From contig NZ_VYXP01000009.1 in the NCBI RefSeq assembly GCF_008725655.1, forward strand, positions 1 to 64,000: DNA of 64,000 nucleotides, written 5' to 3'. Position numbers and translations under genes: made by a program. Shown here piece by piece: positions 9,079 to 19,400 of the stretch (positions are counted from its first letter, which is position 1; each line of letters begins with the position of its first letter). The stretch comes from Marinihelvus fidelis (GTDB taxonomy: Bacteria; Pseudomonadota; Gammaproteobacteria; Xanthomonadales; SZUA-36). Below the pieces are notes generated by a model, which was given only the letters and a program-made list of their open reading frames with translations, searched no databases and was not told the origin of the DNA.

Positions 9079-12000
9079 ATGTCCCGGCGCCGTACCATCC
9101 TGCTCATCACCGCTGCGACGCTGGTCCTGCTGATTGGTGGGCTGGTGGCCTGGCTGTTGACATCCGACCTGGGGCGATTCCGTGCGACTTTCGAGAGTGG
9201 CTTGAGCAGCCGGCTCGGCCGGCAAGTCAGTTTCGACCAGTCTTTGAGCGTCCACCTGGGCAGGCATTTGCGGATAGCTGCTGCCGGTGTGCGTGTCGCC
9301 AACCCCGAATGGGCGGAACATGACGATATGCTCACGATTGAACGGGTTGAGCTGCAATTGAACATGCTGAGCCTGTTTCGCCAGCCGGTTCGCGTCATTG
9401 AACTTAATGCCCGCGGCGTGAGGCTCAATGTTGAGCAGGACGAGGCGAGGCGCAGCAACATCCCGGGCGTGGACACTCAGGGCGACCGCGCGGCTGAACA
9501 GCAGGGTGGGGAGCCGGGCCCACTGCCGGTTGTGTTCGAGCACGTGGAGCTGTCGGGCTTTGAGATGGCGTGGTCCTCGCCCACAAGAGACACCCCGTTG
9601 CTGGTCAGCGTCAACACGCTCATCCAGCGCCTGGACGACAGCCGCAACATCGAGGTACAGCTTGCCGGGAACGTCAACCAGCTGCCCGTCAGGTTCAGCG
9701 GCCGCGTCGACAGTATTGATACCTTGCTGACCGGTCGCGATGTCGTGTTCAACGGCGAAGGGCGTGTCGGTGATGTGCACTTTTCCGGCCACGTCCATGC
9801 CGACGACCTGGCCCGGCCCCGGCAACCCACGTTTGATCTGCGGCTCGATGGCGATGATTTCGGCCAGGTGGCCCTGTTGGTGGGCCGGCCCGCACCGGCC
9901 GGCGCCTTTTCGCTGCAAGCGGTATCGCAGAGGGTGGGCGATGCCATCGAAATGACGCTCGACGGGCGCATAGACGAAATCACGCTACAAGCCGATGTGG
10001 CCACGTCGGACCTGTCCGATCCGCGCCAGCTGGGCCTGGAGGTCGCCGCGAACGGGCCTCGCCTGGGTAAGCTGGCCGAGTTCTTCGGGCTGGGCGAATG
10101 GCCCATGCTGCCGTTCGAGTTGCAGGGCCGGCTGAAACGCAGCGATCGACAGCTTGACATTGAATCGTCCAGCCTGGTCGTAGGTGGCGCCCGCCTGGAG
10201 GTTGACTGGCAGTTGCCCAAATTGCCTACACTTGCGGGCGGACAGGGCCATGCCAGCCTTGAAGGCGACGACCTGGCCGCGTTTTCCCGATTAATGGGTG
10301 GCCGGGGCAGGGTTGAGGGGGCGTTCAGGGCTGACCTGGCCCTGGTGTCCGCAGACGATGGCAGCGGGACAATCAGGGGCCACCTGGAAACATCGTTGGG
10401 GGACATCACGGTGTCCGGTACGCCGGGAGACGGCCCTCACCTGGTGGGCTCGGAGCTCAACCTGGTATTCAACGGCAACAGCGCCGATGCCGTATTGCAA
10501 TGGTTTGGCGTGAATGGCTTTGCGCCAGAACCGTTCCGTCTCAGCGCGGGCGCAACCATCGGCGCGGACCACGTCGATATCACCGAGGGGGCGTCAATCG
10601 AAATGCGTGGCAGCCGCCTGCGTTTCGATGGGCGGTTGCCGACGACAGGCAATCTGCATGGCACTCACCTGAACTTCGGCCTGGACGGTGAGGACCTGCC
10701 CGCCGTGGCGCCTGGCCTGGGTTCAGCACTGCCCGGCGGGGCGCTGACGGTCATTGGCGAGTTGCAGTTTGATGACCAGGTGCTCAGGGTCAATGGCCTT
10801 GAACTGGTCACAGATGATGTCGCGGTAAAGGCCAATATCGCGCTCGACATGCCAATCGCGTCTTCGACTGGCCAATTCGATATCACGGTGCACACCGACG
10901 CACCGGACCGCCTGGTGGCACAACAGTGGCCAGCGACCCTGTCCCCCCAGCCGCTGGACCTTGTCGCGCGCGGATACGCCCGGTCCGGTGAATGGGATAT
11001 TGACCAGGCCCGTCTGCAATTCGGCCCATCATCACTGGCCTTGCGGGGGCGAATCGGCGCCTATCCGGGGTTTCGAAACTCAGCGCTCACGCTGGATATC
11101 GAGTCGCCCGGCCTTGACCAGTTGGGCCAGTGGGGTGGCCGGCCACTGCCTGGCCTGCCGATGCGATTGTCCACACAGTTGGTGGGCTCGCCCCGTGTCT
11201 TTGGGCTCACCGGGCTGACGGCGGTCCTGGGTGAAACGGACCTGGCGGGAACGGTAAACGTGCGGCTCGACGGCGACCGGCCCGAGTTGCGCGCGAGCCT
11301 GGCATCAAAAGTGCTGGACCTGGTGCAACTAGCCGGTGCAAAGAACCCGGAAAGCCAGGCTGCCGATCCGCTGCCACGCAAGCCCGGTCTGCCGTTTGAC
11401 GATACCCGCTTGCCGTTGCAGCCACTGGCGTTGTTGAACATGGACCTCGATTATTCTGCCGACGTCCTGAAACTGGAAAGCCGGCAGTTCAGGAGCCTGT
11501 CGTTTCACGCGCGCCTTGCCGATAGTGCGCTTGTCGTCGATTCCCTGCACGCCGTTGGCCTGGCTGGAGACATGAGGGGTGGGTTTTCGATCAGGCCACG
11601 TGCGGAGGAATCGGGCTCGGCGGACGTGTCTGTTAATGCCACGGCCAGCGGCCTACGCTTCAACCTGAGCCGCGACCTGGTGCCAGACCCCAACGCGCTT
11701 CCCACGATGGACTACGAGATCAATGCAAACGGCCATGGCAGCACCCTTTACCAGTTCTTGGAGCACCTGGAGGGGTCGTTTTACGCGGAAGTGGGCAGTG
11801 GCGAAGTTCCTGACAGCGTTCTCGCGGTCTTTGATGTCGGTTTACTTGAACAGGTCTTCAACACCATTTTGCCCGGGCGGGTCTCCGATCCGACGACCCG
11901 GCTGGCCTGTGCCGGTGCGCACTTTGTCGCACGCGATGGTGTGCTGCGGTCGGAGCCGGGCATGATGCTGGTGACCGACAAGGTCAGGATGTTTTCGCAA

Positions 12001-12324
12001 GGCGAAGTCAACCTGGGTGACGGAGGTATCGACCTCAGTTTCGAATCCTATGCCAACCGCATCTACCAGACCAATATTACCGAGGTGCTGGTTAACCCCT
12101 ATATCCGGTTCACAGGCACGCTGGCACAGCCCAGGCTGGGTCTCGACACCAAGAAGGCCGTGTTCAGTGCAGGTCTTGCCATCGGCACCAGCGGCCTGTC
12201 GATCCTCGCGCGTGAACTGCTAGGCAGCGCCCAGCGCTCCACTGATCCATGCGCTGATAACCTGGCCATTTTGCGTAAATCCAGGCCGTCGCCCAGTGCA
12301 GGCAACCCGGACGACAACGACTAG
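9079..12324 (+). CDS. AsmA family protein
   Basis: A 1081-residue inner-membrane-anchored protein of the AsmA/TamB-like superfamily of long beta-groove proteins implicated in lipid transfer to, and assembly of, the outer membrane. An N-terminal membrane helix (about 7-27) is followed by the family-type motif with FRATFESGLSSRLGRQV and NPEWAE, then a long repetitive beta-rich periplasmic region and a C-terminal AsmA-like domain (GEVNLGDGGIDLSFE). Its stop overlaps that of the convergent PLP enzyme by four bases. The specific client lipid or protein cannot be read from the sequence. Confidence 0.88.
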   Translation: MSRRRTILLITAATLVLLIGGLVAWLLTSDLGRFRATFESGLSSRLGRQVSFDQSLSVHLGRHLRIAAAGVRVANPEWAEHDDMLTIERVELQLNMLSLFRQPVRVIELNARGVRLNVEQDEARRSNIPGVDTQGDRAAEQQGGEPGPLPVVFEHVELSGFEMAWSSPTRDTPLLVSVNTLIQRLDDSRNIEVQLAGNVNQLPVRFSGRVDSIDTLLTGRDVVFNGEGRVGDVHFSGHVHADDLARPRQPTFDLRLDGDDFGQVALLVGRPAPAGAFSLQAVSQRVGDAIEMTLDGRIDEITLQADVATSDLSDPRQLGLEVAANGPRLGKLAEFFGLGEWPMLPFELQGRLKRSDRQLDIESSSLVVGGARLEVDWQLPKLPTLAGGQGHASLEGDDLAAFSRLMGGRGRVEGAFRADLALVSADDGSGTIRGHLETSLGDITVSGTPGDGPHLVGSELNLVFNGNSADAVLQWFGVNGFAPEPFRLSAGATIGADHVDITEGASIEMRGSRLRFDGRLPTTGNLHGTHLNFGLDGEDLPAVAPGLGSALPGGALTVIGELQFDDQVLRVNGLELVTDDVAVKANIALDMPIASSTGQFDITVHTDAPDRLVAQQWPATLSPQPLDLVARGYARSGEWDIDQARLQFGPSSLALRGRIGAYPGFRNSALTLDIESPGLDQLGQWGGRPLPGLPMRLSTQLVGSPRVFGLTGLTAVLGETDLAGTVNVRLDGDRPELRASLASKVLDLVQLAGAKNPESQAADPLPRKPGLPFDDTRLPLQPLALLNMDLDYSADVLKLESRQFRSLSFHARLADSALVVDSLHAVGLAGDMRGGFSIRPRAEESGSADVSVNATASGLRFNLSRDLVPDPNALPTMDYEINANGHGSTLYQFLEHLEGSFYAEVGSGEVPDSVLAVFDVGLLEQVFNTILPGRVSDPTTRLACAGAHFVARDGVLRSEPGMMLVTDKVRMFSQGEVNLGDGGIDLSFESYANRIYQTNITEVLVNPYIRFTGTLAQPRLGLDTKKAVFSAGLAIGTSGLSILARELLGSAQRSTDPCADNLAILRKSRPSPSAGNPDDND

Positions 12325-13484
12325 AGCCGGGCGAACAGCCGGTCGATATCCTCCACGTCGTGGTATAACCCGAAGCCAAACCGCAACCGGTCTTCCCGGC
12401 TGTCGGTGATGACGCCCAGCTGGCGCAGGCGTTTCCGGTGGCTTAGCGCATCCGCGGTACGGAATGTCAGGAAATGTCCGAAGCTGCCTGTCCCCTGCTG
12501 GACGTGCAGCAGGTCTTCCAGCCCCAGGCCGAACAGGCCGCGTTCATCGACGCAGGCCATGAAATGTCGTTGCAGGTCACGGACATGCGCGTGGATCAAT
12601 GGCACATCAATGCCCTCGTCGCGCCATAACGACAGGACGCCGTTAAGTCGAAAGATTCCGGACGGGTCAAAGGTCGCACCCAGGAACCGGCGCCCATCCG
12701 GGGCGTAGTTGACCGCGTCCTCGTGGGCGTCCAGTGCGTCGAATTCCGCGAACCAGCCGGTGTACAGGGGGCGCAGCGTATCGGCGGCGGCCGGCACGGT
12801 CATGAAACAGGCGCCTTCGCCAGACTGCAGGTACTTGTAGCCGCCGGCCAGGTAGATCACCCGGTCTTCGATAGCGCCCAGGTTGGTCGGCAGTGCGCCG
12901 CAGCCGTGGTAACCATCAATGACCACCAGGCTGTCCGCCGGGGCCTGGCCGGCCAGTTGCTCCATAAAGTCGATGGCCAGGCCGGAATTGAAGAACACCT
13001 GGCTGACGTAGATCATGTCCCAGCCACCTTCGCTGGCCCGGTCCAGGAAGCGTTTGCCGAAGTCACGGAATGGCAGGGTGGGCACCCGGTCAACGTGGAT
13101 GTTGTCGTACTCCTCCAGCCTCAGCGCCTGGCGGCTGAAGCTGTAGAACTCGGAGTCGGTGCTGAGAATCCGCAGTGGCCGGCGCAGGTCGAAACAGGAC
13201 ACCAACCGGAAGAACAGGCTGTGGGTATTGGGTGCGAAGGCGATGCGGTTCGGGTCAGACAGGCCGAGCATGTACGCGAGTAAACTGCGCGTCTCTTCCT
13301 CCACCGGGTTGATGGCGCGCTCCCACTTTTCGTCGGCCCAGCAAAATGCCGCGTCGATGCAGTCCGATTGCGCCTCGCCGACGCGGTCCGGCCACAGGTG
13401 GTGGCTGTGCGCGGCGAAATGCAGGCGGTCTTCCATCGCGGCCAGGCTGCGCCGGTACAGCGGTTTGAAACTCCTCGTGGCCAT
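12321..13484 (-). CDS. Class V aminotransferase-fold PLP enzyme, kynureninase-like
   Basis: A 387-residue fold-type I PLP enzyme. Lys217 in AGGYKYLQSGEG is the probable Schiff-base lysine and Asp190 in VVIDGYHG the residue that holds the pyridine nitrogen. The overall arrangement resembles kynureninase and cysteine-desulfurase-like proteins, but no tryptophan-degradation genes are nearby, so the substrate is open. An N-terminal HSHHLWPD segment is a useful marker of this subgroup. The gene is divergent from the M24 peptidase and convergent with asmA. Confidence 0.8.
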   Translation of the reverse strand: MATRSFKPLYRRSLAAMEDRLHFAAHSHHLWPDRVGEAQSDCIDAAFCWADEKWERAINPVEEETRSLLAYMLGLSDPNRIAFAPNTHSLFFRLVSCFDLRRPLRILSTDSEFYSFSRQALRLEEYDNIHVDRVPTLPFRDFGKRFLDRASEGGWDMIYVSQVFFNSGLAIDFMEQLAGQAPADSLVVIDGYHGCGALPTNLGAIEDRVIYLAGGYKYLQSGEGACFMTVPAAADTLRPLYTGWFAEFDALDAHEDAVNYAPDGRRFLGATFDPSGIFRLNGVLSLWRDEGIDVPLIHAHVRDLQRHFMACVDERGLFGLGLEDLLHVQQGTGSFGHFLTFRTADALSHRKRLRQLGVITDSREDRLRFGFGLYHDVEDIDRLFARL

Positions 13485-13561
13485 GTGGGTCCCCCTGTTC
13501 GCTCGATACGGGTTTGCCGACTATAGTATCGTCCCGACTGGCACCCAGGACACGAGCAGGC

Positions 13562-14956
13562 ATGGCACGAACCCATTTTCCAGGATTGAACGGCATGGGC
13601 GTTGCCCTTGCCCTGATGGCTTCCCTGCTGGCAACGGAGCTCCAGGCGCAGGACGACGCGCCGGCCTTTGCCCAGGGTCGCGTGATCGGCCAGGTGCCGG
13701 CGGTGCTGCCGCAGCGCGAGCGGCCACCGGTGATCAACCGCCTGGTCGAGGACCGGCTCGATACACTTTTGCCGAAGCTGATGCGTGAGACCGGCATCGA
13801 CATGTGGCTGGTGATCAACCGCGAATACGCCGAAGACCCGGTGTACTTCACGCTGGTCCCGCATCCGGTGCACGCGGCCCGACGCACGACCATGCTGGTG
13901 TTTCATGACCGCGGTGAAGGGCAGGGCGTGGAGCGCCTGACCGTGAACCGTTACCCATTCGGGTCGATGTATGAATCGGCCTGGTCCGGCGGCAACCTGG
14001 ACGAGCAGTGGCAAGGGCTGGCGGAACTGATCGCCGACCGGGACCCCGCCAGGATCGGTATCAATGTCAGCGAGACCTGGCCGGTGGCCGATGGGCTGAC
14101 CTCGTCACTGCACCAGCGCCTTCGCAGCGAACTGGGGCCGGAACTGGGCGAGCGCCTGGTCAGCGCCGAGAACCTGGTGGTGCGCTGGATGGAGTCGCGC
14201 AGCGAGGCGGAACTGCAGGTCTACCCGCATATCGTCAGCATTGCCCGGGCGGTCATTGCCGAGGCATTTTCCGAGCAGGTCATCACGCCGGGCGCGACCA
14301 CCACCGACGAAGTCGCCTGGTACATCGCCGAGCGCTTCGCGGCCCTGGAACTGCCGATCTGGTTCATGCCCTACGTGAATATCCAGCGGGCCGAATTCGA
14401 GTGCGGCGACAATGACCCCTTCTGCGGTCGTTCCAACGAAGTGATTCTTCCTGGTGATGTGCTGCACACCGATGTCGGCGTCTGCTACCTGCTGTTGTGC
14501 ACCGATACCCAGGAAATGGGCTACGTGCTGCGCCCGGACGAGACCGAGGTGCCGGCCGGCTTGCGCCGCGCGCTGGCGGCGGGCAACCGCTGGCAGGACC
14601 TGCTGACCGCGAATTTCGCCAGCGGCCGCACCGGCAACGAGATCCTGGCCGCCACGCGGGACGACTGCGAACGCGAGGACCTGCGCTGCCTGACCTACAC
14701 CCACCCTATCGGCTTCAACGGCCACGGCGTGGGGCCGACCATTGGCATGTGGGACAACCAGGGCCCGACCCCGGTACGGGGTGACTGGAAACTGTCCGCG
14801 CACACGGCCCATTCCATCGAGGGCAGCGTCCGCAGCCCGGTGGACGAGTGGAATGGCCAGGACGTGGCCATCAAGCTGGAGCAGGATGCCGTATTCGATG
14901 GCGAAGGCGTGTGGTACCTGGCCGGCCGCCAGACCGAATGGCTGGTGGTACGCTAG
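13562..14956 (+). CDS. Exported M24 (Xaa-Pro peptidase-like) metallopeptidase
   Basis: A 464-residue pita-bread metallopeptidase. Metal-ligand regions are visible: HTDVGVCY (first Asp), a second region near CTDTQEMGY, GFNGHGVGP (His), AHSIEGSV (Glu) and AIKLEQDA (Glu). Family members cleave N-terminal residues before proline or hydrolyse related bonds. The start at 13562 has GAGCAGG upstream and gives a signal peptide ending near LQAQ; ATG 13595 is a shorter alternative. It lies four bases before the sigma factor gene, so it is probably the first gene of the 13562-24619 locus. It is exported, unlike classical PepP. Confidence 0.85.
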   Translation: MARTHFPGLNGMGVALALMASLLATELQAQDDAPAFAQGRVIGQVPAVLPQRERPPVINRLVEDRLDTLLPKLMRETGIDMWLVINREYAEDPVYFTLVPHPVHAARRTTMLVFHDRGEGQGVERLTVNRYPFGSMYESAWSGGNLDEQWQGLAELIADRDPARIGINVSETWPVADGLTSSLHQRLRSELGPELGERLVSAENLVVRWMESRSEAELQVYPHIVSIARAVIAEAFSEQVITPGATTTDEVAWYIAERFAALELPIWFMPYVNIQRAEFECGDNDPFCGRSNEVILPGDVLHTDVGVCYLLLCTDTQEMGYVLRPDETEVPAGLRRALAAGNRWQDLLTANFASGRTGNEILAATRDDCEREDLRCLTYTHPIGFNGHGVGPTIGMWDNQGPTPVRGDWKLSAHTAHSIEGSVRSPVDEWNGQDVAIKLEQDAVFDGEGVWYLAGRQTEWLVVR

Positions 14957-14960
14957 GGCG

Positions 14961-15545
14961 GTGACCTCGACGCCCCACACGGCTTCACCCCACGACTGGC
15001 TGGCCGAGCTGGTGGCCCGACATGGCCCGGGCTTACGGGCCTACCTGTCCCGTTTCGCCCAGTCCAGCGCCGATGTCGAGGACTGGGTGCAGGAGGCATT
15101 GCTCAAAGTTTGCGCGGCCGGGCTCGACCGCGAAATCGACAACCCACGTGCCTACCTGTTCAGCGTGGCGCGCAACGTGGCGCTCGGGCGGCTGGAGCAT
15201 CGCCGGGTGCGATTCTCCGCACGCTTTGACCTGGAACTCGCGGCCCGGACCCGCTCCGAAGCACCGCCGGTGCACGAGGCGGCCCAGACCGACCGTGACG
15301 TGCGGCAGCTGCGGGCGGCCATCGAGCGCCTGCCGGCGCGCTGTCGCGAAGTCTTCGTGTTGTGCAAGATCCACGGGTTTTCACAGAAGGAAACCAGCCA
15401 GATCCTGGGTATTTCCACCAGCACCATCGAGAAGCACCTGTCCAGGGGGCTGAAACAGTGTCGCGCCATGCTGCTGGGTGAGGCCGCGCAGGATGCAGCC
15501 ACGCCGGCCCCGGCCGGGCGATTGCTGCGGAGGGTGTCGCGGTGA
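14961..15545 (+). CDS. ECF sigma factor, FecI-type
   Basis: A 194-residue extracytoplasmic-function sigma factor. Region 2 is seen in DVEDWVQEALLKV and NPRAYLFSVARNVAL, and region 4 in LPARCREVFVLCKIHGFSQ followed by the helix-turn-helix TSQILGISTSTIEKHLSRG. The start is GTG 14961, four bases after the M24 stop; upstream frame sequence belongs to the shadow of that gene. The TGA stop overlaps the GTG of the anti-sigma gene as GTGA, so the two are coupled. By analogy with FecI, it should direct transcription of the TonB receptor gene. Confidence 0.92.
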   Translation: MTSTPHTASPHDWLAELVARHGPGLRAYLSRFAQSSADVEDWVQEALLKVCAAGLDREIDNPRAYLFSVARNVALGRLEHRRVRFSARFDLELAARTRSEAPPVHEAAQTDRDVRQLRAAIERLPARCREVFVLCKIHGFSQKETSQILGISTSTIEKHLSRGLKQCRAMLLGEAAQDAATPAPAGRLLRRVSR

Positions 15546-16336
15546 GTGATCAGCGCGCCCACGAGGAAGCCAGCGAATGGATCGTGCGGCTCGACGCCGA
15601 CAACGTGACGGCGGCCGAGCGCAGCGCCTTCGTCCGCTGGCTGAACCGCTCGGCGGAGAATGCCGATGCCTACCAGGCGATGTCGACGCTGTGGGCGCGC
15701 ATGGATGCGCTCAACCTGGGCCGCCCGGATGCTTTCGGCGAAGCAATGCCTGCCAGGCAGGAACGGCCGCGCGGCGAAACGCCGTGGTACCTGGGCTATC
15801 GCGTGGCGGTGGCCGCGTCGCTGGCGGTCATCAGCCTGGTGCTGGTCGCCGTGATGGTGGGGCCGGCGACCATGGGTACGGCGCAACCGATGCACTTTGT
15901 CACGCCCCTCAACAGTGGCCACTATTTCGAAGCCGTGGATGGCTCCAGCGTGACCATCGAGCCGGGAACCACGGCGACGCTCCGTTACACGGCCGGCCGC
16001 CGTGTGCTGGACCTGGCGCAGGGCACCGTGTGGGTTGATGTCGTCCACGACCCGCAACGGCCATATACCGTCAGGGTTGGCGAGCAGACGGTGACTGCGT
16101 TGGGCACACGGTTCAGCGTCAGCGCCGATGCCACGGGAACACGGGTTCGAGTTGCCGAGGGGCGGGTCCGGTTCACCGCACGCTCCGGGCAGGGCGGCCG
16201 TCGCGGCGCTAACCTTGATGAAGCTGGAGCGGAAAGCATCGAACTGGTGGCCGGGCAGTACCTGGGCTATCACGACGGTGTGGCCACGGTGTCCTTCGAT
16301 CACCAGCGTGACGAGGAGGCGCGCGAATTCGAGTAG
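15542..16336 (+). CDS. FecR family anti-sigma factor
   Basis: A 264-residue inner-membrane sigma regulator. The cytoplasmic N-terminal domain (HEEASEWIVRLD to NADAYQAMSTLW) is the usual sigma-binding DUF4880-type helix bundle; a membrane helix lies at about 86-106 (VAVAASLAVISLVLVAVM), followed by the periplasmic FecR domain (LDLAQGTVWVDVVHD, VTALGTRFSV). It senses receptor state and controls the sigma factor whose gene overlaps it by four bases. Start GTG 15542 follows GGAGGG. Confidence 0.93.
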   Translation: MSDQRAHEEASEWIVRLDADNVTAAERSAFVRWLNRSAENADAYQAMSTLWARMDALNLGRPDAFGEAMPARQERPRGETPWYLGYRVAVAASLAVISLVLVAVMVGPATMGTAQPMHFVTPLNSGHYFEAVDGSSVTIEPGTTATLRYTAGRRVLDLAQGTVWVDVVHDPQRPYTVRVGEQTVTALGTRFSVSADATGTRVRVAEGRVRFTARSGQGGRRGANLDEAGAESIELVAGQYLGYHDGVATVSFDHQRDEEAREFE

Positions 16337-16337
16337 C

Positions 16338-16361
16338 GGATTTTTCCGTGCCAGCCGTCTA
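16338..16361 (+). promoter_or_regulatory. Candidate ECF promoter of the TonB receptor gene
   Basis: GGATTTTTCC (16338-16347) and CGTCTA (16356-16361) lie just after the anti-sigma stop, where FecI-type sigma factors drive their receptor gene. The spacing is shorter than classical FecI promoters if both are core elements, so the exact boxes are uncertain. Confidence 0.35.
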
Positions 16362-16428
16362 GGTAAAGGAGAACGGCTCAAAAGGCAGGTCCTGTTCACG
16401 CAACGTGGCAGGCTACATTGGAGAAATC

Positions 16429-19400
16429 ATGCACAGTCAACACAACACGAAAGGCTCATCCCGGGTGCAAGGCACCCTGTCCCGAACCCCGAGGTTTTCA
16501 CTGGCCCTGGCCTGCTCGCTCGCACTGTTGCCGCTGTCCGGCCCGGCGCTGGCGCAGGACACGAATGACGATGAGGACGTCGACAGGGTGCTCGAAGAAG
16601 TCGTCGTCACCGGCACGCAGATCCGTGGCGCGTCCATCAATGAGGCGCTATCGGTCTCAGTGATCTCATCAGACGACATCGAGGCACTCGGTATCAGCTC
16701 CGGCGACGAACTGCTGGATGTCATCCCCGAGCAGGGGCAGAACTTTTTCAACGAGGCGGAGAACATCGCCGGCGGCGTCAACGCGGCCCGCGGCGACATC
16801 GGCGCCTTCAACCTGCGCAATATCGGCACCGGCAACACCCTGGTGCTGATGAACGGTCGCCGCGTGGTGAACGCCGCCAGCTACCAGACCGAGGAAGTGG
16901 GTGGCAGTTTCGTGCCGGTGGCGACCGCCAACTCGGCCGCGATCCCGGTGTTCGGCCTCGACCGCCTGGAGGTGCTGCGTGACGGCGCCTCGGCCATCTA
17001 CGGCGCTGATGCCGTGGCCGGTGTCGTCAACACCGTCATGCGCGACGATTACGAGGGCCTGACCGTCAGCGGCCGCTGGCAGACCTATGACAACATTCCG
17101 CGTGACGACTACACCGCGACGGTGGAATGGGGCGGCTCTTTCAACAGTGGCCGCACCTACGCCGGGCTGTTCGCCACGTTTTACCATCGCGACCGCGTCA
17201 ATTCGCAGGACGACGAGAAATGGGCGGACTCGGATTACCGTCGGTTGATCCCGGAAGGCTCGCCCTGGGAAGGTGATACCGCGTTCCGGAACGACAGCGC
17301 GAACTCGCTCTGGGGCCAGTTCGATATCGTTGGCGACCGCTACAACCTGAATGACCTGGACATCACCGACAGTGCCGGCGAATTCGAGACCTACCCGATT
17401 GGCGACCCGCGCTGCGAGGGTGGCTTCCAGATCAACGAGTTCACCTGTGGCCATGCGGACGGGCAGGGGACCTACCGCTACAACCTGAACGAGAACCGCG
17501 ATGTGGCCTCGGAACTCGACCGCATCAACCTCTACACCTACCTGAACCACGAGTTCGACAACGGCATCGAGTCCTACACGGAGCTGGGCTGGTACCAGGC
17601 CAAGTCGAACCTGTACCGGCACCCCGCAGCCTCGTTTACCGCGGTCAAGTTGCGTGTCGGCCCGGAGAACTACTACAACCCCTTCGGCCCCTGTGGTTCG
17701 CCCAACCGACTGCCGGACTCGATTATCGGTACCGAGGTGCCCTGTGAAGGCCTGCAGCTGGAAATCGACAACTACCGGTTCGCCGAATTGCCACGCATTG
17801 TCGATGTCGAGAACGAAACCTACCGCCTGTTGCAGGGTTTCCGTGGCAGTTTTGGAAACAACTGGGATTGGGATTCCGCGGTGCTGTATTCGAAGGCCTC
17901 GCGTGATGACGTGACCCACAACCGGGTCTCCAACCAGCTGATGCAGGACGCGCTGGAGGACCCCACCGAGGCGGCTTACAATCCGTTTGTCGGCGGCATG
18001 GGTTCCAACATCGAGCGCGCCCTGGTCGATGTCTACCGTAATTCCGAGTCCGACCTGGCGCTGGCTGACTTCAAGCTGACCAATCCGTCGATCTTCAACA
18101 CCTGGGCCGGGGGTGTGGGCTTCCTGGCGGGCGCCGAGTACCGCCGCGAGTCGTTCAAGGACGACCGCGACCCGCGCCTGGACGGCACCATCCAGTTTAC
18201 CGACTGGCAGAACGACACCTATCCGTTCATCTCCGACATCGTCAACTCCAGCCCGACGCCGGATAACGAGGGTGATCGCAATGTCGCCTCGCTGTTCACC
18301 GAGTTCATTGTGCCGCTGCACGAGACCCTGGATGTGCAACTGGCGCTGCGCTACGAGAACTTCTCCGATGTCGGCAGCACCACGGTGCCCAAGGTGGCCT
18401 TCGGCTGGACGCCGACCGAGTGGCTGATGTTCCGTGGTTCATGGTCGGAAGCCTTCCGTGCGCCCAACCTGATCACGATCAACGAGACCCTGGTGGTGCG
18501 TAACAACACCAATACCGACTGGGCCTGCGAGTACGCGGCCGAGTATGGCGGTGATCCGGACCAGGATATCCTCGACTGCAGCTACAACATGCAGCGTCGC
18601 GCGCAGGGTAGCCAGGAGCTGGAGCCGGAGAAGTCCGACAACTCCTCGCTGGGTATTGTCCTGACGCCAACCGAGAACCTGACACTGACCGTGGACTTCT
18701 GGAAGATCAAGAAGGAAGACACCATCGGCCTGTTTGGCGAAGAAAACCACACCATGCTGGACCTGTTGTACCGCCTGCAGGCCGGAACCGGCAGTTGCGC
18801 CAGCGTGGGCAACCCGGCGCTGGGCCGCATCGACCCGGATGACGACCAGATCGCCATCTACACCGCGGCCGGCATCTGCCCGGCGGGTGATGTCGAATTC
18901 GTCGACGACAACTACCAGAACCTGGACGTGCGCAAGGTCGAAGGTTACGACTTCGGCGTCTACTACGACCTGGACACCAACTACGGTGACTGGTCGTTCC
19001 GCTGGCAGGGCTCGATCTACACCCGCTACGACCAGGAGCCGGGTGGCGCGGCGCAGGTGTTGCTGGATGCGCAGGAAGACGGCACCTTGCCGTCGAATTA
19101 CCCCGTGACCGGTTTCTCCGACCTGCTGCGCATGGACGGCAACCAGGAGAAGAAGATGAACGCCCGCGCGCGCTGGCGCCTGGACGAATGGGGTGCCACG
19201 GTGGCGTGGTACTACCTGGATGACTTCTACCAGAGTTCACTGACCCTGGAGGACGGCAGCCAGTGGGTGATCCCGTCTTACGACTACTTCAACCTGAGTG
19301 CGGACTACACCTTCGACGCCTTTGATATCACCACCCGTATCCGCCTGGCCGTCAACAACGTAACCGATGAGCGCGCGCCGCTGGCCGACCGCTATTTCGG

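Noticed and set aside
13514-13561. Longer N-terminus of the M24 peptidase
   Set aside because: The extra residues precede the signal peptide and have no ribosome-binding site; the later start at 13562 does.
16669-18339. Long antisense open frame opposite the TonB receptor
   Set aside because: The frame is a by-product of high GC and codon bias; its residues are low-complexity Val/Arg/Gly/Asp and match no family, while the plus strand is a clear receptor.
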